The translations under genes were made by a program, and so were the position numbers. Shown here in pieces: positions 1-10,635 of a stretch of 64,000 bases of DNA. The notes below the pieces were generated by a model, which searched no databases, was not told the origin of the DNA, and saw only the letters and a list, made by a program, of their open reading frames with translations. Numbering within the stretch: position 1 is the stretch's first letter; every line of letters starts with the position of its first letter. Source of the stretch: Collybiopsis luxurians FD-317 M1 (lineage: Eukaryota > Basidiomycota > Agaricomycetes > Agaricales > Omphalotaceae); assembly GCA_000827265.1 (NCBI GenBank), contig KN834751.1, positions 767,877-831,876 on the forward strand, read 5' to 3'.

Positions 1-1648
1 CCGTGTCTTTCGACAACCTGCATTTCAAGTTTGATGGTGTCTGGGGAAATCATTTATTTCCCCTTCTCAAGGCTCACATTCAATCCCTCACGGATGGCCG
101 CATGCAGGCAGCAAAAGTCGATAGGCGGTATGCCCTTCTGACGCTTGACTGTGTTGATATCAACTCATCTGTAGCTTGACAGATTTCAGACTTTTCCCCG
201 ATGGAGCAATGTTCATCACTTTGCGGATGGGGTCTTCAAGCTTTCATTCAACGATGGATCCAAACATCGCACTATCTCAAAGGTGTGCCTCTTCTTGATA
301 CTCGCGGTTTAGTCTGTTGAACTCATTTGTGTGTCACTTCTAATAGATTTTCCTATTCGCCGCCTACGATACTTTCCATGAAAGCAGTGATAAAGCTGGA
401 TATCAGCTACTCCAAATTTTACGGTGGTATCTTATTGTCGACATGTATTCCGAACTTCACCATCAAACGGATGAAACAATCAGGGCGGGGCGAGCTTCAG
501 TTCAGCGAATGTTTGAAGGAATCAAGGTATGCTGTTGATATCCTCAAAACGTTCACTGTGAATTGATCCATGCTGTAGAAGTACGAGTCACTGGACAGCG
601 ATATTGAAAAGAACTGGAACTTTATTAAGCTACATTATCATATGCACCTCTTTGATGATATCGAAGATAAGGGTATCTTGAAAGGAATGAGTACAATGCC
701 GAACGAAAAGCTCCATGGGCCAATAAGAAAGATCTATCTCAATCACACTAACTTCAAGGATATTGACAATCAAGTAGTATTCATTGCAGTCCTAGTGTGT
801 ACATCTACGGATACTGATTATACTTTACAGATCATTCGAGTAGAGCACCAGTCCGTAGTAGCAGGTCTAATTCAAGGTCAGATTGACCTCCTCGATGCTA
901 ATAACATGGGCCCTGGTGTTGCAATGGAAGAGCCTGAAGACATCGAGCTACCAATGAGTAACTCTCATTTTGTAATTGGGTCTAGGATGCAGGTCCTGTC
1001 GCTCGGTGAATTAGAGTGCCTAGGTCATCCGTATACCCGGTTTCATATCCGTCTTTCAAAATTCATTTCCATGCTTCTTCCAGCTTCCGGTATTCCTCTT
1101 CCCAATCAGCAGTATTTCAAGTTTACCAGTCATGATATGGTAAGTCGATTGATCAGAACTCAGTTTGTGTGCGCATTTGGTTGACAATAAGTTAGATCAC
1201 ACCGTATCAGTATCTGAAAATCCAATATGAATCGTTGGATACTTGGCAAGTTGAAGTTGATCACCTACGGTGCAACCCGTCTTTCAATGGAGCGCCGCGC
1301 CATGATTTCATTCTCTTCGATTCAGTGAATGGGCCCATTTTCGCTCAACTGTGCTACATCTTCATGTGCACTGTAGGTGATGGGATCTATCCCATTGCGC
1401 TCACCCAGCCATACAAACCAGTTTCACTTGGTCGCCGGCAGCGAAGCGACAAGCACCTTGGTTTCCTTCGCCTCCAAAAAGAGCCAGATACAGAGTTCAT
1501 CTCTGTCCGATCGATCATTTGTGGTGCTGTTGCAATCACAGCTACAGAGTCAGCTAATGAGGTACTTGTATGGGATGTCCTAGATGGTGATATGTTTTTA
1601 CGCATTGCAAAGCACTTTCCGATGTATACTTTGAGCACTTTTACTTGA
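1..1648 (+). CDS. Plavaka-like transposon protein, 3' part
   Basis: C-terminal part of a large transposon-encoded protein whose 5' end lies outside the window. Exons read as 1-127, 183-282, 347-526, 579-773, 831-1139 and 1196-1648, joined by 52-64 bp GT-AG introns with the frame kept throughout. Motifs that I recall from Agaricomycete Plavaka-type (CACTA-related) proteins are visible: a W-S-N-V-H-H-F-A-D-G block with LSFNDG, then HLFDDIEDKG followed by PNEKLHGPIRK and NFKDIDNQ, and a C-terminal VWDVLDGDMFLR. No stop or frameshift breaks this part, so it may be a young or still selected copy. The downstream gene at 1902 is on the same strand and probably belongs to the same element. The family name comes from memory, and the catalytic residues cannot be judged because the 5' half is missing. 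Confidence 0.62.
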
Positions 1649-1901
1649 TCATTTTGGTACTAGATTTACAAACCATAGCGTCTCATTCTTGCACTTGCTT
1701 TTGTACTGTAGACCATATACTAATCTGTACTGATTTTAGCTTCAACTAACATGCACAAAATACATTGCTTGATTACAAAAAGCGACCAAGAATCAAGAGA
1801 TACTATATGTGGAACTCAATTGATTTATGCCGTTGATTCAGCCACACTGAAACAAACAAGCCCTTCGCTGAACCACCACCACCAGCCTTCAAAATTTTAT
1901 A

Positions 1902-3739
1902 ATGGGCAGCAGCTCTGACAATGAACTTTCAGACATATCGGAAGATCCTGAGCAACCCTCTTTCCAGCTCCCAACTACAAATCCAACATTGAATGATTTT
2001 CGTAAAGTACGCTATATCTAATTTTTGACTCTTCAGTTTTCAAGAGCAATTTTGCTACTAATACAGGCTTTGGATCATGCTCAAGATCGTACACAGAAGA
2101 TCCTGGGTCATAACAAAAAACTTCGCAATCAAGTGGCTGAGCTCAAAGCCCGACTCCGTTCAACGAAGACAGGCCTAGCCTCAAGAAGTAGGAAGAAAAA
2201 GCATGTAGATTCTCTCCTTGACTACGGCAAACTGGTCCTATGGGGGAAAAAATATGCTCTCGCTGTTTCGCCATGGGCACTGTCCACGTATTTCATGATG
2301 TCTCCATCCGAAAGTTCATCTCCTCCTCCCGATTCCAAAGAGCGCTTTGCCTCCTTTGAAGCATATAAGGCTGGGGGGATTTTAGAGCTTCACAAGTTTC
2401 TAGAGAGTGAACCTGAGATGCGTACGCAGGCAAGCAATTATAGTCCATTTCGGGATGCGGTATGCCATGCATCCTCATTAAGACTTTCGAGCCGTTTGCA
2501 CTAACTGGCTGTATTATAGTTTATCACTGAGACAAATGGTTTACGAAGCACCGCCGTATTCAACGTTTGTGGTGCCGCTCCAGTCATTTTTGCTTCGCTT
2601 AATCTTCCGACAAATTTGTGGCCCCGTCCTCAAGGATCAAAACGCAAAGACTCTGAAGCATTTCAGAAACTTCTACTATTTCCAAATGAGCGGAAACCAA
2701 AGACTCTGATTCCGCTATACTATCCTAATCTACAAAAAAATGCGAGCTTATTATTTATGACCGAGCACTTGACAGATGTGAGTTTTTTCGGCCATTATCA
2801 TGCAGCGCTTCATATTTATGGTTTTGAACTGCATCATATAGGTTTTGCGAGTAATGCTTTTTGGAAAATTGTCGCTGACTGCGCAGAAGTTCAACTACGA
2901 GAATAAGTTAGTGGGTGTGAGATGGGGGGTTGAACGTGTAAATGATTCTATGATTGCATGTGCTGCTATTGTGGTAAGCTTTCATAATGCTAGTCCGAGT
3001 TCAGAAAACTGACATTTGAACATATAGGCTAAATATCTGATATCCGAAGATCAAGCTTTTGTCGAAGAAGGGAGTTCCTCGCATATACCATATTTCAAGG
3101 AGTTTTGGAAGATACTTCATTTACTCAAGGGCGCTGAAGGCTCCGAGTATTACAAACAGCTTCATGCTTACTGGAATCGGCTGGTGTTTCGGGGAAAATC
3201 TCATTCGTCTTTACCTGGTGATGATAGCGATGCAGATGATTCTGATCTCAACGATATGACAAAGGCATTACAATCACTCACGGTTGCAAAAGGTAAGTGT
3301 CTTTGTTATTGCTCAGCTCTGCATCTTTGAGTCCTGATTGCTCGCTATAGAATCTGATCCAACTCCTTCATCTGGCGCTGCAAACCTAAACGCATCAGCT
3401 GATCCGGATCCCTCGCATACTCTCAATGACGATTTTGATTCAGAACTTTCAGATCTTGTGGGAGAAATGCAGACTATTGCTAACACGTCATCAGCGCAAC
3501 AGCATGGGACCACTTCGGCAGCAGATCAACCTCAATCTAACTCAGCACAAGTTCTCGCTGAAGAGACTCAAGCTCAAGCTCCAAGCAGTCTCAAAGCTGC
3601 TGAAGGATCTGGAGTCCAGGCTACTCGTGGTGGTCGCAGAAAAGGAGTAGGCAATGCACGGGGAAAGACAAATGCTACGCCTGCAACTGAGGAGCAGCCA
3701 ATTGGACGTTCAATGAGAACAAGACAAAAGAGAGGTTGA
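1902..3739 (+). CDS. Hypothetical fungal protein next to Plavaka-like gene (possibly DUF6698-type)
   Basis: Six exons: 1902-2006, 2067-2459, 2520-2777, 2842-2973, 3028-3292 and 3351-3739, all with GT-AG introns and an unbroken frame (about 513 aa). The start at 1902 opens an acidic Ser-rich N-terminus (MGSSSDNELSDISEDPEQP). Next come a short coiled coil (ILGHNKKLRNQVAELKARL), a globular middle with a W-x-R-P region, and a conserved-looking stretch around VAKYLISEDQAF and YFKEFWKILHLL. The tail is Ser/Gln/Ala-rich and basic (TRGGRRKGVGNARGK), which could contact nucleic acid. The central part resembles the DUF6698 proteins that are abundant in mushroom genomes, but this is recalled and not searched. 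Its position 253 bp after the transposon gene, on the same strand, suggests a second ORF of that element. No enzymatic function is claimed. Confidence 0.6.
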
Positions 3740-3944
3740 CGGTTTCTTTATGCATTATTGTCCTGACTCTGCGTAACTGTATATAATCATCTACTTACTG
3801 AGTTCTAGTAATTAGCTCAAAATTGAATAATGTACATACTCATTTTCGAGAGTTGGTTGAGAACGCCTTGGACGTTATAATTGCCTTATAAGTGATTTGG
3901 AGGAAGAGACATTAGTTATTAACCCCAACTCCTACGCTATATAA

Positions 3945-4030
3945 GACCATTTAACCTAGTGGTAAGTATGCTTCAGTTAACAACCCTTAGCGCCCACCTT
4001 CTAATAGCCCTCAAGTTCGAACCCGCCTAA
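3945..4030 (+). repeat. tRNA-like sequence, possible SINE head or decayed tRNA
   Basis: It has an A-box-like TAGTGGTAAG near 3958 and a B-box-like AGTTCGAACCC near 4014, spaced as in tRNA genes. No proper acceptor or T-stem pairing can be drawn around the TTCGAAC loop, so it is not called a functional tRNA. A tRNA-derived SINE head or a tRNA pseudogene fits better. It is followed directly by A/T-rich short repeats. Confidence 0.35.
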
Positions 4031-4082
4031 TGTACAATAGATAAACTCGATAATAGCTGTATAGTAGAGTACAATAGAGTGT

Positions 4083-4158
4083 TCAGTAAAGTACAGTACA
4101 AAGTATTCAGTAAAGTACGGTACAAAGTATTCAGTAAAGTACCGGTATAGTACAAAGC
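4083..4158 (+). repeat. Minisatellite, about three 24-bp units
   Basis: Three tandem units based on TCAGTAAAGTAC followed by GGTACAAAGTAT-type sequence. The third unit is slightly diverged (CCGGTATAGTACAAAG). It sits just after the tRNA-like segment and could be the tail of the same dispersed repeat. Confidence 0.7.
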
Positions 4159-5649
4159 GTTGAATTACCATTTTTCAAAAATGAGGAGCTCGGCTGATAA
4201 GTCGTTTCAAGGCTTCCTCGGCATCTTAAGCTATTATCAGGGCCCGGCCTTAGTAATACAGACCGATCTTCGGAATGTGACTGTTTCATTACGTGGCATT
4301 ATGAGGGCCATTTCCATTATTGCCCTTATGACGCCTTATCGGCGCTTATGAGTAATTTCGTAAAGTTCCGACATAGTTCGGTGTATCATACGTACCAGTG
4401 CGCCACGCGAGCCACTTGGGGGTGGCTCCTTCATTTTGTGACATAGTGGCGCCTTCATGTCGCAGTGATTGGACGCATCTTGGCCACTGTATGCATGCGG
4501 GACGGGCTTTCATCGATGTACTAGTGTTATTTGTCCTGCTGTGCGGCCGTAAAAGTTCCGACAACAGCAATCTCCAGACTCCAAGGCGCAACTAAAATAC
4601 AGATTTCGAGGGTCGTAGCCCAGAGGAAGGTTTGTAGGCTGGCTGCGCTACTGGAGTTCTACATTAACTTGAAGGGCTCGCTTACTGAGAACATGCAGGT
4701 TAATCTTCCGCGGTTGTGAAGCCGCGGAGTCGGTATCAACGCGGTGTGGCGCAGCAAATTTTTTGGCGTTGACGCGCTTTTGGGTCTTTTTCTACATATA
4801 CGAAAATGCTGTAAGTGCGGTAACATCCCATAATTGATCATCATACGAGTGACGACTTCCTACCCTTGCCGATAACCCGAAGCGTGTTTCGAGGAATGGG
4901 ATCCGGGAGTATCGGCACAGGTCGAGGGATGTTTTTACAGCCCGTGTATGCGACGCGTATGAGGCCATCCGGAACCGCAAAAAAAAGGTCACTCCAAGAA
5001 AATTGATTACTAATGTTTCGTTACCGAAAGTGGAGCCTTTGTGAGCGGAATTGCGAGTTGGAAACTTGGGAGTGAGAACTAGGCCCTGCTTGTGTTGAGA
5101 TGTTGCCCCACTGAATCACTGAAATATCAGTGACAGCAGGTAACAAAGACATAGGGAAGGTGTTATACTGTAGAAAGAGGAATTCTGGTAATCATTGAAG
5201 ATGGTCGACATTTAACTTTACATTTTTACGCTGAGACTGAGAAGCTTTGAATGTTAGCAGTAGTTATAGAGACTGTTGATGGTAACTCGCCTAAATTCAG
5301 AAGGCCGAGAAATGACTTCACTATTCTCACATGCCGGTCACCGGCCGCCAAATGAGGATCAGTGGCCAACTCTATATGCGACCGCTCCACCACTCACCAG
5401 ATATTCTCTTTTTTCCCTTCCACCACTGTCTCTGGTTAACACGTCCTTTGTTGCCTCTATTTCCTTCCTCTTACCTCAAATTGCCACCAAATATTCAGAA
5501 TTACGATCCACACTGACCCTACAGTGTTATTAGATCCCGACAACTTGCTCAATAGCCTTTTCAACAGCCTCGAAACTGGATTGTTCAATTAGATTTCCAT
5601 CTGAGCGTAACAATCGTTCAATAACCCCACAACTTCGAGGCAATTTCGA

Positions 5650-7753
5650 ATGCCCGACTCGCCTGAATTTTCAGCTCTCCCTATGGCTTCGACGTCCACC
5701 GCTACAAATGTCGCAGGCCTCAGTTCAATGAACAAAGAAAAGGAGAAAGAGAGAGGTTACTCCATGTTGACCAGGGGTGGGTTATACTAGTGGGCTTCGA
5801 GGAACATGTTCTGAACTTTTCGTATACAGGTCGTCGCCCGTCCCCCCCGCCTCGTCAGCCATCTTACTCGAAACGCCACGCTTCCATTGACTCACCGAGA
5901 GAAGTGCCTTTACCTTCGCCGTCTCTACATGTCCAGGGTGGTCAGGTCGAATACAGTTATTTCGACGTACCTCTTAAAAATCCCAAAAGTCCTAGAAAAC
6001 AGTCTCAGTCATCGAAGGAAAAGGAAAAGGACATCTTTACACCCGTTTTCGAAGAGGACTTCGAGGGAAGCGAGTGGACTTCAGTGGATAAACAACCTGT
6101 TCCCGCCCTTTCACTTTCTCTGCAAACTAAATCGCAGGTTCAGGGTATTCTTACGCCGCCGCATACTGGCTCTTCTTCCCACTTGTACGAGACGCATTCC
6201 CCGTTGGGGAGACTGTCTGGTAACTCGCAGCAGATTCACCCGTATCCAAGGCCCTATTCGCTACCACACTCCTCGTCATCTGCTTCAGGTGGATCTGGCT
6301 CAGGTGGATCAGTACTCAGCTCAACGAGCAGTTCAGACTTTGGCGGCGAAGGTACAAGTGCTCCTCGACTTGCAAGGTCACGAACCGAGGATGGCGTACC
6401 TGCTTCAACGGATATCTACAGCAGTGATCTCGGTTTTGGTAAAGGCGTCGATCGGTCTTCGTCTGCCTCACTGCCACTCCCAGCTCAAATACCATTCCAT
6501 ATTCTTCCGAAGGTGGGGGATTCTCACAAAACAGACGTGGGTCGATTACGAGAACTTGTGAGCGATGTCGCGAGAAGTAAAGTGCCAGAATCGGTTGCGG
6601 AGGATGCAGACGATATTCAGGCGAGACCTGTGGATTCGACGAGCGACGACTCTAGCACTTTACTTCCCAGAACCTCACGATCCCCATCGCCCTCCAGAGG
6701 TGCAATTCCGTCTCTGTTAAAATCTCCCCCGACCTTTCCTCCTGGTGCTCACGGTAATCCCAACATGCCCAGTATGCTCGCCTCGCATTCTCATGGTCCA
6801 AATCCTTCCCATACTTCCACTGTAGGGCCTGCGACCTTTTCGAAGACCGCCTACTCCAGCGATGGTTCATCTGATCATCTCAACTCAATAATAGAAGCAA
6901 CTGCGCATGCTACGGCGCTGCGTCACCGTCCAACATCTGTTCGTTCCAACAATTCCTCGTCACTGCCTCCCCCTGAACCACCTACCGTTCTTCCTCCGCC
7001 TAGTCCCACGTTCGTACTCAGCTCTCCTGCTCCCGAGCCCAACCCTCTTGCGGAAGCTCCACCGCAGCCAATACCGCAGCCCCCACCTGTACCACCAATC
7101 ACCGATCCAAGTGAGTTGCCGCCTGTACTACCTCCAAGTCGGCCAAGAAGAAGCGTTCCCAGCGATTTTCTTACCAGCTCTGTCGGTGCGGGACCTTCGC
7201 ATACCTCTTCTTCAGGCTCTATTCTATCATTCCCTGGTGCTTCCGGCCTAGGCAGTAGCTCTTCGTCTGCTCCAGGTGCTCTAGGGCAGTCTGCCAATCG
7301 CGGCTCATCACCAAACCCACCAGCTTATGCGCCGTTCTTATCGCATATGCCTCCTCCGGCTGACTCTTGGATAGAGGTTGAAACCACACCAGCGGAGTAT
7401 AGATTAAATATCAGATTACCTGGGTTTAAGCGGGACGGGATGTAAGTGTCAAATTCTTGTATTCGAGAAAAGATCTGACATTCCTTTTTTTCTTCCATTA
7501 TAGAACACTTGCAACCAAACGCCGACGAATCTTACATGTTGTAGCTGATTCTTGGCCCGATCCAGACCCCTCACCGCGCGGGGGTAATTCCACTGAGCCT
7601 TCAACGCCTTCTCGTGGTGGCCACTTCGAGCGTCGGATTAGCTTTGGATACGATGCGGACCTCGTTGGGGTGAGGGCAGAGTTTGATGGAGAGATATTGA
7701 AAATTGTTGTACCGAGGAGACAAGAGTTGGGATGGAATCGCCCTTTTGATTGA
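5650..7753 (+). CDS. HSP20/alpha-crystallin-type protein with long disordered N-terminus
   Basis: Three exons, 5650-5776, 5830-7441 and 7504-7753, give about 662 aa. The C-terminal 110 residues look like an alpha-crystallin (HSP20) domain. A first strand segment (SWIEVETTPAEYRLNIRLPG, about 556-575) runs across the second intron into GITLATKRRRILHVVADSW, then HFERRISFGYDADL and GEILKIVVPRR. The preceding 550 residues are low-complexity Pro/Ser/Gly sequence with runs such as PPPEPPTVLPPPSP, probably disordered. Ordinary small heat-shock proteins are 150-250 aa, so this belongs to the long fungal HSP20-like type. Its likely role is chaperone-like binding or scaffolding; client proteins are unknown. 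The start was chosen because the first exon (MPDSPEFSALPMASTST) splices in frame to the long open frame. A frame on the opposite strand within the Pro-rich part is a shadow. Confidence 0.8.
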
Positions 7754-8868
7754 AATATGAAGCTTCGAAGGGGGAGGAGGAGGAAGGGAAGGGAAGGGAA
7801 GGAGGAGGAGGAAGGGAAGGAAGGGAGGAAGTGTGATGCTCAGAGATGCAGGGTGGCTTCACATTTGACAGCACGCCTGAAGAGGCTTCGTCCGGGCTCC
7901 AATGCACATCAAGTCATCCTATGCTCCGTAGATCCACTTGAGTTTGCGGCTGCTTACTCGGTCCGAACCACTCGCTCTATCGCAGTGAAGTCGCTTCTGC
8001 CTTTTTCCGATTCCAAGCACCCATTGGTTGGGGGATGGGCATCTGATGTTCGACTCCGATCGTTCATGAAAGCTTGTTGGAAGGTTGTGCGTCCGATTCC
8101 TCCTGCCATTCCAGCGGCTCCTTCAAACTTTCTGCGTGGATTTGACAAGATTGGCAAGATAGTTTACGAAAACTGGTCGAGTTGTCTTGTGTCGTTCAAG
8201 GTCCTGCTCAAAACTAAGAATAGACCAGTTACACGACGACACGGGAGTTATATCCTTGTGATTGTCTCGCTCTTGTTTCTATCCGCATTTTCTCGCATTT
8301 TTTGATTTCTTTCTGTCCGTTGTTTTTATCTGTTTACTTCTTTTCTTCTTATATCGTCAGTTCGCTCCGCGTCTGTTGTCATCTCTCTTCCATATCTCGT
8401 TCTTCGTATTTATCAGCTGCTTCCTCTCGCTTTGATTGTTCTTCCTCTCGAACATTGATCTCTTCTGTTTCTTGTTTCCTCCTCCAAACCTGTGGCACCA
8501 AAATCCATTCCTCACCATTTGCGGCATACCTCCAATACCATTCAACCTGCATACTTTTCCTCTGCGACTTGTGATACCATACCACTATAGCATACGACAT
8601 GATGATATATATCTACACATACTTATACATCTTGCAAACAAAAGTCGCTTCGACTTTTATTGCTATGTTTGTTTTTACAGTTACACACACCTGCTTCCTG
8701 CGACGGAAACAGGTCTTGGGTTACCTATTTTTACCGACGTGTACCAATACTTTACGATTTGAAGAATACTAGTGTATCAATATCATATTGACGGTTTTCC
8801 TGTCCGATATGCAGGTTTGCGACTGATTGGCTAGTCGTGACAGTTTCGGTTGCCCTTGTTCTCCCACA
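7754..8868. other. Intergenic region with purine tract
   Basis: This follows the HSP20-type gene. It begins with an AGG/GAAGG polypurine tract (about 7766-7832) in the likely 3' UTR and continues as T-rich sequence. Open frames of up to 182 codons exist but show Lys/Glu/Gly monotony from the purine tract or T-rich frames, with no domain or splice support. The last 150 bp should hold the promoter of the gene starting at 8869. Confidence 0.5.
7766..7832 (+). repeat. Polypurine (AGG/GGAA) tract
   Basis: An almost uninterrupted purine run of GGGAGGAGGAGGAAGGG-type units. Mirror-like purine tracts of this kind can form triplex DNA. Here it lies just past the stop codon of the HSP20-type gene. Confidence 0.7.
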
Positions 8869-10382
8869 ATGAGTTCAGTGGATATCCGTCTTGGAGAAGA
8901 GAAAGAGTTCAATGAAGCAGGATTCCATGATGAGCCTTTGAGAAGGGTAAGGTTCTCCAACTCAGCTATTTAGCTATTGATATTCACAACATCCAGGTCC
9001 AGCGTCTTCCTTTGGAACTTCTGAATCTAATCTTTCTAAGTGCCACCCCTCCTGCATTCCTCATGATTCCAGATGATCGCAGACCGCACTCTGCCTGGAA
9101 TCTCAGCACTAGGACCAAGATGCAACTCATAAAAGTCTGTCGGGACTGGTATGATGCGGGAATCAACCTTCTATATGAAGATCTCGTTGTTTTCTCTATA
9201 GGATCTCTTTCTGCGCTTATGTCGACGCTGCGGGACAAATCCTACCTTGCAGAGCGAGTACGCTCCGTTCGATTTTCCTGTGTTGTACCGGAGCCCTACG
9301 TGACTATGTTCGAGCGTATAATCATTTCGTTGCCCACTCTATGTCCTAATCTCGCTGGCATCTCCATCCAACAATCATTCGCACTCGAAGGAAGCATTGT
9401 CAAGGTTTTTCCGCATCTGGGCGCTCTTTCTCTGACATGTTTAGAGGTCAGCGACAGCGTACCTTTTGATGTGGTTAGGGACAACATGCACTTATTCGCT
9501 CCTCGTCTGGTGTCTTTGAGCATGCGCTCTCAAACATCTGAATATTCCGCACCGCCAAGTCAAGATTGTCCCGTACATCTGCAGTTTCCTTCATTAAAAG
9601 CTTTTCACTGCCAGCTGGGAGCTAGCGCGGTAAAGTTTGTCTGCAGACACTGGACTTTTCCTGTGTTAGAGACACTCGCCTGCGCGCCTCCCAGTACGTA
9701 TCTCATCGTCAGTGATCTCGCCGATATACTCGACCAACATCTTGCATTCATTGAAAAGCATGGAAATACAGTGAAAACACTATTTTTACTGTTCCCGGAA
9801 AAGTATCTAGGTGTCGACTACACTTCTCCGATGCAGAACGTCATCGAGGACCTACCGCTCCTGCGCCATTTAGTCATCCCCCTTTTTCTCGATGTTACAT
9901 TTCCGCAGGTTCAGTGGTTGGACTGTTTCTTGAGTGAAGATGATGGACGCTCGAAAGAGAATCTTTCTCTACTTTCGGATGAACGTCGAAAAAGTCGTTT
10001 TCCCAACCTGCAATCTTTCCGCTTTATCGAAATGGGTTTGCTCACGCTACCTTTCATTTATACCTTGCTACCTCCGAGTGGAGGTGAATGTCGTTTTCGC
10101 TTTCCTGGTATTGACATTCATAGCAGTACCTCCTCAATCTTGGGTATGAGTACAGGTGACGCACGGTGCTTGTCCTCGAAGTCCACGAACAATCTCGATT
10201 TTTCGTCTGAGACGGAATCAGGTGCTGAGGATGGGAGTTCAGAGTCTGAATCAGATGTCGATGAGTCGGATGGTGTTTCGGAGCAGTCTGAAGATGAAGT
10301 TCACTCAAATCAAAGTTGGACCGGAGACGAGGAAACGGCATTGGAAGCGTGGCGGATGTCGCATGTTGTATCTGACAGTTGA
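8869..10382 (+). CDS. F-box-like protein, tandem copy 1
   Basis: Two exons, 8869-8946 and 8997-10382, give about 487 aa. After a short acidic N-terminus the second exon opens with an F-box-like helix pair: LPLELLNLIFLSATPP, then CRDWYDAGINLLYEDLVV. A leucine-patterned C-terminal half resembles degenerate LRRs, and the C-terminus is a strongly acidic Ser/Glu/Asp tail. F-box proteins normally link a substrate to SCF ubiquitin ligases, but the substrate here is unknown. The next gene (10636) is a clear paralogue in the same orientation, sharing the HSAWNL, QLI-VCRDWYDA and PSL-SFR blocks and the acidic tail, so this pair arose by tandem duplication. The F-box call rests on pattern recognition only. 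Confidence 0.72.
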
Positions 10383-10635
10383 AAGTTCGCGGTATTGTAT
10401 ACGTTAGCGATGTATTTATTTATCTTCTCTTATGGTTTTTGGATACATGGACAGATGTAAACGGCTGGCCTTTCAGATGGCGGGCCTTGGTAGCGAATAA
10501 TCAAAATCGCTGGGTTGACAATTGTAGGGTTGGTCATCACCAATCATTTGTGGGCGTCGAGATCTTTGGCTTGGCAGTCATGCTATAAATTTCTGTCGTA
10601 TCTTCTTACAATCGACCCATTTCGTATTTGCAGCG

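Larger units (their letters stand above)
3740..5649. other. Gene-free stretch with repeats, upstream of the HSP20-type gene
   Basis: No convincing coding exon. It contains a tRNA-like segment (3945-4030), a short minisatellite (4083-4158), and clusters of TTATGA and GCCTTAT motifs around 4290-4360 that may be the subterminal region of a transposon. From about 5380 it turns pyrimidine-rich, as expected for the promoter of the gene starting at 5650. The short open frames here overlap each other on both strands and have no recognisable protein features. Confidence 0.5.

Noticed and set aside
6923..7297. 124-codon Gly-rich frame on the minus strand
   Set aside because: Exact shadow of the Pro/Ser-rich coding sequence of the HSP20-type protein.
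7757..8305. 182-codon frame after the HSP20-type gene
   Set aside because: Starts inside a purine tract (monotonous Lys/Arg/Glu/Gly) and has no domain; most likely 3' UTR.
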